Part shown: piece after piece, positions 1 to 5,986 of the stretch
How positions within the stretch are numbered: the first letter of the stretch is position 1
Layout: every line of letters starts with the position of its first letter
DNA from: Bacteroidales bacterium UBA5537
Lineage (GTDB): Bacteria; Bacteroidota; Bacteroidia; Bacteroidales; Lentimicrobiaceae
DNA length: 9,533 nt
Reading direction: 5' to 3'
Assembly (NCBI GenBank): GCA_002426025.1
Contig: DINP01000021.1
Span: forward strand, 20,412-29,944
The notes under the pieces: generated by a model
Database searches by the model: none
Seen by the model: the letters and a program-made list of their open reading frames with translations, nothing else
What the model was told of the DNA's origin: nothing
Translations under genes and position numbers: made by a program

Positions 1-114
1 GTGTGCGAATGAAATGCCGGCAATCATCTCAACGGCTTTCACCACCCACATTACAGCTACAATTACAGCAAAAACGATTACAGCAGAAAGAAGGCGGCGC
101 TTTTCATCCTTCAT
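1..114 (-). CDS. N-terminal fragment of a probable rhomboid-family intramembrane serine protease
   Basis: Reading the minus strand from the ATG at 112-114 gives 38 uninterrupted codons that run off the left edge. The fragment starts MKDEKRRLL, continues into a hydrophobic helix of about 17 residues (roughly 10-25, SAVIVFAVIVAVMWVV), then KAVEMIAGISFAH. A short charged lead, one transmembrane helix and a W-V-V-K-x-x-E continuation resemble the start of Bacteroidota rhomboid proteases, which cleave membrane proteins inside the bilayer. The catalytic GxSG and His motifs would lie outside the window, so the family call is from general resemblance only. An in-frame TAA six codons upstream fixes the start. 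There is no Shine-Dalgarno sequence, which is usual for this phylum. It lies 88 bp downstream of the DUF5777 gene on the same strand and may be read from it or from its own promoter. Any other single-helix membrane protein is the alternative. Confidence 0.5.
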   Translation of the reverse strand, partial: MKDEKRRLLSAVIVFAVIVAVMWVVKAVEMIAGISFAH

Positions 115-152
115 CAGGAGTTGTTTTATTGATTAAGTTGCCTGAAAGGTAC

Positions 153-196
153 AAAAACCATTCCTGCCTTTATAAAAACAAGCAGCCAGAAAGGCA
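153..196 (-). terminator. Weak candidate terminator after the beta-barrel gene
   Basis: On the minus strand, just past the stop of the barrel gene, TGCCTTT (190-196) can pair with AAAGGCA (165-171) across an 18-nt loop. Seven bases later there is a run of five T (153-157). The long loop and the distance to the T run make it a weak candidate. It would separate the cytochrome cluster from the membrane protein gene at 1-114. Confidence 0.3.
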
Positions 197-202
197 AAGA
201 GC

Positions 203-1105
203 CTAATCTTTGAACTCAGCCGGCTTTTTCAGGGTGAATACCCGGCTAATGTTGAACCCAAAGTAGATATCGCCGTTACTCCATTTGCCTTTGGTTTCGG
301 TAAGAAAGGCACGTTCAAACATAGGCTGCGCATTTGAAAAATGAAGCTGAAATACGTGGCCGCCGGTTTCAATATCAAAACCGATTGAAAGTGGATTTTC
401 AAAGTTATCGGCTACACTTCCGGGTATAACATAAAAATACTCCGCATTTAGACTAACCCGCTGAGTAATTTTATACCGGCCGCTAATCCCGGCAGCGTAG
501 GTATCGTTATCGTCGGCAGCAAGCGGAACCATGTTTTTATGAATAAATGTCGGTGAAATCTGCAAAGAGAGATTATCATTAAACTTACGCGCTATAAGCA
601 GTTGATTTACAAATGCCATACGTGACGTAAAGTAGTTTTTCCGTTCTGTATTTTGCCATTTGAGGGAAAATACATCCATCGCTGAAAAAAGAGTCAGCGT
701 TATAGGCATGTTACGCTCACCGGAGCTTTGGCGCAGAACTTTGGCTTTAATAAATCCATCATAAGTTTTCTGATAAGTGCTTCGGCCAACGCCCACACTT
801 AAAAAATCGTTGATACCATATTCAAGTCCCAGTCTGATGGTTGCCTGATCTAGACCAAAGAAATCATAGCTTCCTGAATTGACTTTCCCGAAATGATGGG
901 ATATCATAAAAAGCAGAACCCCGTTGGCCGGATTTTCGACTGAGTGCCCACTTACAACCCGTGTTGTTTTGAAAGTCGCATAGGAGTAATTTGTGGTTGG
1001 TTCTTCGTCCCCGAAAACATCCATCAGGTCCTGACCAAAAGTTACAAACGGATTACAAAACGTGAGCATCAAAGCGATAAGCCCGGGTAATAGTATTTTT
1101 TTCAT
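203..1105 (-). CDS. DUF5777-like outer-membrane beta-barrel protein
   Basis: A 300-residue protein with an N-terminal signal peptide (MKKILLPGLIALMLTFC..., cleavage probably near residue 24) and then a body of alternating polar and hydrophobic strands with many aromatic residues, as in outer-membrane barrels. Recognisable family blocks are VENPANGVLLFMISHHFG (about 56-73), FFGLDQATIRLGLEYGI (82-98), VGVGRSTYQKTYDGF (104-118) and GGHVFQLHFSNAQPM (248-262). These match what I recall of the Bacteroidota DUF5777 family, whose function is unknown. There is no cysteine in the mature part and no heme motif. It is last in a same-strand run, 21 bp after a cytochrome lipoprotein gene, so probably cotranscribed with it. 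From that context I infer a barrel or scaffold working with the surface cytochromes. The ATG start is followed directly by a good signal peptide. The family call is fairly secure; the role is inference. Confidence 0.82.
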   Translation of the reverse strand: MKKILLPGLIALMLTFCNPFVTFGQDLMDVFGDEEPTTNYSYATFKTTRVVSGHSVENPANGVLLFMISHHFGKVNSGSYDFFGLDQATIRLGLEYGINDFLSVGVGRSTYQKTYDGFIKAKVLRQSSGERNMPITLTLFSAMDVFSLKWQNTERKNYFTSRMAFVNQLLIARKFNDNLSLQISPTFIHKNMVPLAADDNDTYAAGISGRYKITQRVSLNAEYFYVIPGSVADNFENPLSIGFDIETGGHVFQLHFSNAQPMFERAFLTETKGKWSNGDIYFGFNISRVFTLKKPAEFKD

Positions 1106-1126
1106 CTGCAGGTGATTTTGAAATGC

Positions 1127-1528
1127 TTAATTCTGAGGGGCTCCCTGGTTTAGCCAGGCATCTATTTTGTTAAGGTCGCAAACCGGAAGTTTGTTGCCAT
1201 TTTTGGGCATTGGCGAGGCACCGGCTTCGTGGTTAATGGCTTTTCGGAAAGAGCCATTATCAACCGCTGTTTTAAGCCCTTCGTAAGTGCTGGTAATCAC
1301 GTTGCCCGATGGAGATGCGGGACTGTGGCAACTGTTGCAATTGGAGGCAAGGATGGGCGAAACGACCCCGGAATAAGTAACACCGGTTGTATCACAACCT
1401 CCAGGTAATTGGGGGTAGAGGTAGTCTTCACTGTCGTAATAGCATGAGGTAACCATTACGGCCAGGAGCGCAAAGCCTGCAAGCCGCGTTAATAAGTTTA
1501 TAACCGGTTTAATTGTTGGGCGCTCCAT
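1127..1528 (-). CDS. Single-heme c-type cytochrome lipoprotein
   Basis: A 133-residue lipoprotein. The N-terminal hydrophobic segment ends in a lipobox, VTSC (26-29), so Cys29 should be lipidated. The residues after it are acidic (YYDSED), which would suit surface display in Bacteroidota but is only suggestive. One heme motif, CNSCH, is at 64-68, and a probable axial Met107 lies in SPMPKNG. Cys45 and Cys117 bracket the domain and probably form a disulfide. All these spacings equal those of the second domain of the two-domain cytochromes at 1509-2210 and 3189-3923, so this is a one-domain relative of them. The start ATG lies inside the last codons of the upstream gene (20-bp overlap), which points to translational coupling; the only other in-frame ATG, Met25, would destroy the signal peptide. 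The partner and electron donor are unknown. Confidence 0.85.
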   Translation of the reverse strand: MERPTIKPVINLLTRLAGFALLAVMVTSCYYDSEDYLYPQLPGGCDTTGVTYSGVVSPILASNCNSCHSPASPSGNVITSTYEGLKTAVDNGSFRKAINHEAGASPMPKNGNKLPVCDLNKIDAWLNQGAPQN

Positions 1529-2210
1529 TGTCTATCCAGTTTTTAATTTGATTGATGTTACAGTCTGAAAGTTTTGAACCATTTTGAGGCATCGGCACAT
1601 AGCCTGATAATTGGGCCACCGAACCGAAAAGCCTGCCATTATCGGCAACAATTTTCACCGTGGCGTAATCTTCGAGCCTGATGCCAGCTGCCGGTTGGTT
1701 TCCACTATGGCACCCCTTGCAATTGGTTTGAATAATTGGGAAAATATTGGCACTAAATGCAAAGTTGTTGGGGTCGCAGGCTTCGGTGCAATAATTGTAC
1801 AATGCTCCCTGATCTATCCATTTGGCAATCAAGGCTTTTTGTTCTGATGTAAAGGCATCTGCCGGTGGAGGAGGCATCCTGTCTTCGCCAGATTTGGAAA
1901 GTACTTTATAAAGTTTACTCCCTCCTGAGTTTCCTGGCTTAACATCGCCGGTAATTTTTATACGGTAGTAGTCGGTTAACACAACTCCATGCTCGGCTGT
2001 AGCAATATCGTGGCAACCAGACTTTGCACAGGAGGAGGTAATCAGCGGAAGCACACTGTTTACAAAATAGGCTGTATCGGGGTCGCACGAAGCGGAAGGC
2101 GGAGGCAGAACCGGATCAGTTGGAAGGAAAGAGAAATCAGTTTCGTGTTTGCATTGTATGGCCATTACTGATAACAGTAAAATTGCCAAAGGTAGAAGGA
2201 GTCTCTTCAC
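1509..2210 (-). CDS. Two-domain c-type cytochrome lipoprotein with CX4CH and CX2CH heme sites
   Basis: A 233-residue protein with a hydrophobic leader ending in MAIQC (Cys20), a probable lipobox although Gln at -1 is atypical, then KHETD and a Pro-rich linker. Domain 1 (about 42-141) has CAKSGCH at 61-67, a CX4CH heme motif, and RMPPPP with probable axial Met112. Domain 2 (about 145-233) has canonical CKGCH at 164-168 and Met207 in VPMPQNG. Cys42/Cys141 and Cys145/Cys217 bracket the two domains and are probably disulfides. The domains resemble Planctomycete/Bacteroidota-type cytochrome c modules. The start is GTG at 2208-2210: the overlapping ATG is followed at once by TGA in another frame, and an in-frame TAA lies 18 bp upstream. 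It is a close paralogue of the gene at 3189-3923. It probably carries electrons at the outer membrane; the substrate is unknown. Confidence 0.87.
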   Translation of the reverse strand: MKRLLLPLAILLLSVMAIQCKHETDFSFLPTDPVLPPPSASCDPDTAYFVNSVLPLITSSCAKSGCHDIATAEHGVVLTDYYRIKITGDVKPGNSGGSKLYKVLSKSGEDRMPPPPADAFTSEQKALIAKWIDQGALYNYCTEACDPNNFAFSANIFPIIQTNCKGCHSGNQPAAGIRLEDYATVKIVADNGRLFGSVAQLSGYVPMPQNGSKLSDCNINQIKNWIDNGAPNN

Positions 2211-2287
2211 ATTGATTAATGTTAATTACGTGTCGTCAAGACGGGTAAAAAGAGCTTATCTGATTCCGGGTTCTGGCTGCGCGTAGG

Positions 2288-3082
2288 TTATTGAATGATC
2301 AACTTTTCATTTTTATTTCCATCAGGTGTGCTAAGTCTCAGAATATAATATCCTTTGGCCAGATGGTTGTTTAAACGCAAACTGTGGTTACCTGAATTCA
2401 GGTCGCCATCAAAAAGCATAGCTGATTTCTGTCCTTTCAGATCGAAAACATCTGCCGTAACGTGTCCGCTTTTTAAAAGGTTTATATCTGCAAATATAGT
2501 GCTTCCTGCAGGATTCGGATAAATATTAAAATTATTTATTGCCTGATTTTCACTACTGACATTAAAGTTTTCATTCAATACCAATGATGATAGTGCAACA
2601 TTTGGTTGACTAATAACTCTTGCCAGGTACATTGTAACTGTTCCGGTGCCCGGAGCAGGGGCGACCCATTGAAAATTCCAGGTGGCTGTGGCAGCATTGC
2701 TTGCCTGGGTATGGGTAATATATTTGCCATTCCCATTCAATTGTGAGCCGCTACCTGCAATTAACGTACCCAACTGATCGCCAGCTACATTTTGTGGTGA
2801 AGCCTGAAACCCTTTCTTTCCTGATCCGGTGAGCGTAACAGTGAAATTATAGGTGAGTCCGGCAACATAACCGGTAGGAGGTACATCCGATGTCAGCACT
2901 CCCGAGGTTGTTGTGGCAGTACCGCCATGACAGACTGTGCAATTCTGTCCATCGCCGGGTGATCCGGTGTGACCGGCAGGAGCTCCCGTTGGATATTTAA
3001 GGCCGTTATCACCAGAAAAAGCCTGTGTAAGAGCCAGAATTAATACTAAAACCGGGATTAAAAAAAGGTAACGTGTTTTCAT
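2288..3082 (-). CDS. Secreted CxxCH protein (choice-of-anchor V-like) with T9SS type A sorting domain
   Basis: I start this protein (264 residues) at the second ATG, 3080-3082, because MKTRYLFLIPVLVLILALTQ is a clean signal peptide; an ATG nine bases upstream would only add MET. The mature N-terminus has GAPAGHTGSPGDGQ followed by CTVCH at 48-52, a c-type heme motif, then a Gly/Thr-rich beta domain (about 55-175) ending near YLARVISQPN. This looks like the choice-of-anchor V (Reeler-like) architecture of Bacteroidota. The last ~80 residues form a T9SS type A sorting domain with NIYPNP at 186-191, a VFDLKGQ strand, KGYYILRL and terminal KLIIQ. It should therefore be exported to the periplasm by Sec, cross the outer membrane by the type IX system and be released or attached at the surface. 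It sits between the two paralogous two-domain cytochrome genes. Heme attachment is predicted, not shown. Confidence 0.83.
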   Translation of the reverse strand: MKTRYLFLIPVLVLILALTQAFSGDNGLKYPTGAPAGHTGSPGDGQNCTVCHGGTATTTSGVLTSDVPPTGYVAGLTYNFTVTLTGSGKKGFQASPQNVAGDQLGTLIAGSGSQLNGNGKYITHTQASNAATATWNFQWVAPAPGTGTVTMYLARVISQPNVALSSLVLNENFNVSSENQAINNFNIYPNPAGSTIFADINLLKSGHVTADVFDLKGQKSAMLFDGDLNSGNHSLRLNNHLAKGYYILRLSTPDGNKNEKLIIQ

Positions 3083-3188
3083 AGTTTCCATTTAAATTAG
3101 TGAAAATTTGATTTGATTTAATTAGGATGCTTATCAGGTACAACATTGACAAGTCAAACTAAATTCATTTTAATTCAGGTTGTAACTT

Positions 3189-3923
3189 CTAATTATCAGG
3201 GGCTCCATCAGCAATCCATTTTCTGACCTGGGTAATTTTGCAATCTGAAAGTTTGTTTCCTCCCTTGGGCATTGGTGAATAACCCGGATCGTGTTTGATC
3301 GTCGCGATCAGTTTACCATTTTCGGCAACAGCTTTTACCGAATTGTAATCGTCAAGCCTGATGCCTCCCGATGCCTGAATGGCATTGTGGCATCCCTTGC
3401 AGTTGGTATTAATCATAGGTCGAATTGCAGTTTGGAATCTAAAATTATTTGTATCGCATTCTGAAGTACAATAGTTGTTTTTTGCCCCTTGCTCAATCCA
3501 TTTTCTGATGATCAGGATTTGTTCGGTGGTAAGTGGTGCATTGGGCGGCGGGGGCATTCGTTTTTCGGGATCATTTTCGGTAATCGCTTCATAAAGCTTA
3601 CTCTCCGAAGGGTCTCCCGGAACAATCTCCCCTGTGTTAATAATTGACTGGAAAGAGGTAAGGATTACATCTTCTTCAGCCGACGCGGCATCGTGGCAAC
3701 CCGATTTTGCACAACCTGAAATCAGGATGGGAAACACATCATTTTGAAAATAAACGGAATCGGGATCGCAGCTAACTCCATTGATTATAGAGTCATTTGG
3801 GTTGGGGATTACATTGGTATTCATCTCTTCCGGCTCATGCTTACATGATCCTAATGAAAACAAAATTACTAACACCAGTAATATACTGTACCTCCTGGTA
3901 TTTATCAAACTGACTATCAACAT
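3189..3923 (-). CDS. Two-domain c-type cytochrome lipoprotein, paralogue of the 1509-2210 gene
   Basis: A 244-residue lipoprotein with a strong lipobox, LGSC (24-27), then KHEPEE and a linker. Domain 1 (about 52-152) carries CAKSGCH at 71-77 (CX4CH) and RMPPPP with Met123. Domain 2 (about 156-244) carries CKGCH at 175-179 and Met218 in SPMPKGG. Cys52/Cys152 and Cys156/Cys228 frame the domains. It matches the 1509-2210 product along its length, including the KHE after the lipid cysteine, so the two arose by duplication. It is the first gene of the minus-strand cytochrome run and is transcribed divergently from the S41 protease; no clear -7 element for it was found in the 167-bp gap. An alternative start within MLIVSLINTRR would shorten only the n-region. 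Predicted role: diheme electron carrier on the outer membrane. Electron donor and acceptor are unknown. Confidence 0.87.
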   Translation of the reverse strand: MLIVSLINTRRYSILLVLVILFSLGSCKHEPEEMNTNVIPNPNDSIINGVSCDPDSVYFQNDVFPILISGCAKSGCHDAASAEEDVILTSFQSIINTGEIVPGDPSESKLYEAITENDPEKRMPPPPNAPLTTEQILIIRKWIEQGAKNNYCTSECDTNNFRFQTAIRPMINTNCKGCHNAIQASGGIRLDDYNSVKAVAENGKLIATIKHDPGYSPMPKGGNKLSDCKITQVRKWIADGAPDN

Positions 3924-4039
3924 TCTAAATTGTGGACTATGTCCTGTTTGTTTTGGATGAGATCAGAATAGGTTGGTTATTTAATGAACTAAACGATAAT
4001 GGAATAATAATTGTTCATGAATGCACTGCTTTTAATCCT

Positions 4040-4047
4040 TAACTTTG
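4040..4047 (+). promoter_or_regulatory. Candidate Bacteroidota -7 promoter element for the S41 protease
   Basis: TAACTTTG matches the Bacteroidota -7 consensus TAnnTTTG exactly and ends 43 bp before the ATG at 4091. The only upstream TTG (4011-4013) is 26 bp away, longer than the usual 17-23, so the -33 half is poor. Confidence 0.42.
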
Positions 4048-4049
4048 TA

Positions 4050-4066
4050 ATCTGATTTAGTCAGAT
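4050..4066 (+). promoter_or_regulatory. Inverted repeat at the expected start of the S41 protease mRNA
   Basis: ATCTGA (4050-4055) and TCAGAT (4061-4066) are a perfect 6-bp inverted repeat with a 5-base spacer, TTTAG. It begins two bases after the candidate -7 element, so it would straddle or closely follow the transcription start. It could be a repressor site or a 5'-end mRNA hairpin; chance is not excluded. Confidence 0.35.
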
Positions 4067-4090
4067 AGTTTTCTATTTAAATACTTTCCT

Positions 4091-5713
4091 ATGGGCACCT
4101 TACGAATAAAAAGCTTGATAACACAAGCTTTCGGACTACTTTTAATCTTTAACATCTCGACACTGAGCGTCAAAGCGCAGAGGCAAAGCGATTCAAGGGC
4201 TACAATTCAAAAGTTTGCAGCATTGTTGCAAACCATCAACTATTACTATGTTGATTCAACCAATCAGGAAAAGCTTACAGAACAGGCAATTGTAGCCATG
4301 CTAAAAGAGCTTGACCCACACTCGGTTTATATCTCCAAAGAGGAGGTTAAGAAAGCCAATGAGCCCTTGCAGGGAAATTTTGAAGGGGTTGGAATACAGT
4401 TCCAGTTGTTTCGCGATACCATTCTTGTTGTTGCTGCTGTACCCGGTGGCCCGTCTGATAAACTCGGGATTATGGCTGGCGATAAAATTGTTACAATCAA
4501 CGGTGAAATAGCCTATGGTCCTAAAGTGAACAATAATTATGTGATGGAGCGCTTGCGTGGAGCCAAGGGTACAAAAGTGAATGTTGAAATTGCGCGCAAA
4601 GGACGCAGGGGTTTAATAGATTATACCATCGTAAGAGATAAAATTCCGCTCAACAGCATTGATGCTACCTATATGGTTACCAATGATATAGGATATATCA
4701 AGCTGACCCGCTTTGCCCGTACCTCACTTTCTGAAGTCAAAGAGTCAATTTCGAAGTTAAAGTCTCAAGGGATGAAAAACCTGATACTTGATCTTCGCAA
4801 TAACTCAGGCGGTTTTCTGGATGTAGCCATTGATCTTTCAGATGAGTTTCTGACTTCTGAAAAACTGATTGTTTACACCCAGGGGCTTCGCAGTCCACGG
4901 ATGGATTTTAAGGCTACTTCGCGCGGTGGATTTGAAAAAGGCCGGCTTATTGTGATGGTAAACGAAGGCAGTGCATCGGCCAGCGAAATTGTTGCCGGTG
5001 CCGTTCAGGATTGGGACCGTGGTCTGGTGCTGGGACGCAGATCGTTTGGAAAAGGTCTTGTTCAGAGGCCATTTGATCTCCCCGATAGTTCAGTCGTCAG
5101 GTTGACAACTGCCAGGTATTATACACCTTCGGGCCGATGCATTCAAAAATCATACGAAGAAGGTGCCGATAATTACTATGATGATCTTACCAACCGATTT
5201 AAGCATGGTGAATTTGTTTCCGCTGATAGTATTCATTTCCCCGATTCGATTAAATACTACACTCCATCCAAACGAGTTGTTTATGGAGGCGGCGGCATTA
5301 TGCCTGATGTGTTTGTTCCACTCGATACAACGGCATCTTCAAAATACTATTTAGATATTCTGCGCAAAGGGCTGATGAATGAGTTTGTAATAGATTATAT
5401 GGAAAACAACAGGAAATCACTCAATAGTCTTTACCCCAATCTTGCAACATACCGCAAAGATTTTGTTATGGACGATAATCTGATGAGTGAATTTACAACA
5501 TTCGCTGCATCGAAAGGCGTGCCACTTGATAATGAAGGACTTGAGACCTCGGGTAATGAAATCAGGTATATAATCAGGGGGCTGATTGCGCGCAACCTGT
5601 TTGATGTAAGCGCGTATTTTGAAATGATTAACCCTATCGATCATGAACTGATGCGCGCTGTTGAAGTGATGAATGAAGAGAACATGTTCCGTAAGTTGAG
5701 TATCGCAATGTAA
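4091..5713 (+). CDS. S41-family C-terminal processing protease (Prc/CtpA type) with PDZ domain
   Basis: A 540-residue exported serine protease that trims or degrades periplasmic or outer-membrane proteins from their C-termini. A signal peptide ends near VKA-Q (29/30). The N-terminal helical part includes LKELDPHSVYI (71-81), typical of the family. The PDZ domain runs about 88-175 (FEGVGIQF, then PGGPSDKLGIMAGDKIVTING). The protease core follows, with LILDLRNNSGGFLD (231-244), nucleophile Ser296 in NEGSASASEI, general base Lys321 in FGKGLVQ 25 residues later, and Gln325. These spacings equal those of E. coli Prc (Ser430/Lys455/Gln459), so the enzyme should be active. A C-terminal helical extension of about 130 residues is usual for Bacteroidota members. 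ATG start, no Shine-Dalgarno. It is a single-gene unit, with its own candidate promoter upstream and a strong terminator downstream. Its substrate cannot be told from the sequence. Confidence 0.95.
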   Translation: MGTLRIKSLITQAFGLLLIFNISTLSVKAQRQSDSRATIQKFAALLQTINYYYVDSTNQEKLTEQAIVAMLKELDPHSVYISKEEVKKANEPLQGNFEGVGIQFQLFRDTILVVAAVPGGPSDKLGIMAGDKIVTINGEIAYGPKVNNNYVMERLRGAKGTKVNVEIARKGRRGLIDYTIVRDKIPLNSIDATYMVTNDIGYIKLTRFARTSLSEVKESISKLKSQGMKNLILDLRNNSGGFLDVAIDLSDEFLTSEKLIVYTQGLRSPRMDFKATSRGGFEKGRLIVMVNEGSASASEIVAGAVQDWDRGLVLGRRSFGKGLVQRPFDLPDSSVVRLTTARYYTPSGRCIQKSYEEGADNYYDDLTNRFKHGEFVSADSIHFPDSIKYYTPSKRVVYGGGGIMPDVFVPLDTTASSKYYLDILRKGLMNEFVIDYMENNRKSLNSLYPNLATYRKDFVMDDNLMSEFTTFAASKGVPLDNEGLETSGNEIRYIIRGLIARNLFDVSAYFEMINPIDHELMRAVEVMNEENMFRKLSIAM

Positions 5714-5732
5714 TCAGCGAAACTGAAATATT

Positions 5733-5767
5733 AAATCCGCGTTATTTCGATAATGCGGATTTTTTTT
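5733..5767 (+). terminator. Strong intrinsic terminator of the S41 protease gene
   Basis: AAATCCGC (5733-5740) pairs with GCGGATTT (5755-5762). The stem continues inward through GTTAT/ATAAT (one G-U pair) to a UUCG tetraloop at 5746-5749, about 13 bp in all. The stem runs straight into a T tract ending at 5767. It begins 19 bp after the stop codon. Confidence 0.94.
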
Positions 5768-5787
5768 AATCAGAATTATTCATATAA

Positions 5788-5835
5788 GTTTCGCCTGACT
5801 TTCGAATGATTAAGAACTAGCTTTTTATGCGAAAC
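5788..5835. repeat. Spaced 7-bp inverted repeat in the gap before the DHOD-like gene
   Basis: GTTTCGC (5788-5794) and GCGAAAC (5829-5835) are perfect inverted copies 34 bp apart. They lie between the S41 terminator and the promoter region of the next gene. They might be paired protein sites or a long-loop hairpin. The rest of the 273-bp gap shows only the terminator and the dyad at 5917-5942. Confidence 0.3.
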
Positions 5836-5916
5836 AATCCATTTATTCAATAGCATCGCATCTTTACATTTCCTTATAAAAAAGCACGTTCATTAATAGG
5901 ATTTTTGAAATCTATC

Positions 5917-5942
5917 TTTAATTTTGTTAACACAAAATTGAA
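5917..5942 (+). promoter_or_regulatory. Operator-like dyad overlapping the candidate promoter of the DHOD-like gene
   Basis: AATTTTGT (5920-5927) and ACAAAATT (5932-5939) are perfect inverted repeats around TAAC. With one mismatch the symmetry extends to 5917-5942. The left arm contains TAATTTTG (5919-5926), an exact TAnnTTTG -7 element 60 bp before the ATG; no well-spaced -33 element is visible. The TTTGT-N4-ACAAA half-site spacing equals that of FNR-type sites (TTGAT-N4-ATCAA), so a CRP/FNR-superfamily regulator is one possibility. This is inference. Confidence 0.45.
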
Positions 5943-5986
5943 TTGCCATTTTATTGTAAACATTGATTTTTCAAGCATCCGACCTT

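Noticed and set aside
3..206. Open 67-codon frame on the plus strand at the left edge
   Set aside because: It is low-complexity (Gln/Leu-rich) and antisense to the membrane-protein start at 1-114, which has a proper hydrophobic helix and a clear ATG.
2211..2287. Terminator or promoter between the T9SS protein and the 1509-2210 cytochrome
   Set aside because: No stem longer than a few bases precedes the short T run, and no TAnnTTTG element is present. The 77-bp gap is compatible with readthrough.
3083..3091. Upstream ATG adding MET to the T9SS protein
   Set aside because: The ATG at 3082 starts directly with a standard signal peptide (MKTRYLF). The two cannot be separated with certainty, but the mature protein is the same.
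3103..3120. ATTTG short tandem repeat upstream of the T9SS protein gene
   Set aside because: Only two full 5-bp units and a degenerate third in AT-rich DNA; too short to be meaningful.
3146..3157. Palindrome TTGACAAGTCAA between the 3189-3923 and 2288-3082 genes
   Set aside because: Five-base arms with a two-base spacer are expected by chance in a window of this size. It has no T tract and no nearby promoter element to give it a role.
3155..3162. TTAGTTTG on the minus strand as a -7 element for the T9SS heme protein
   Set aside because: It misses the second position of TAnnTTTG and has no TTG at proper spacing upstream.
5963..5986. Upstream TTG start adding eight residues to the DHOD-like protein
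   Set aside because: The ATG at 5987 gives the typical family N-terminus, and the extra residues show no similarity to the family.
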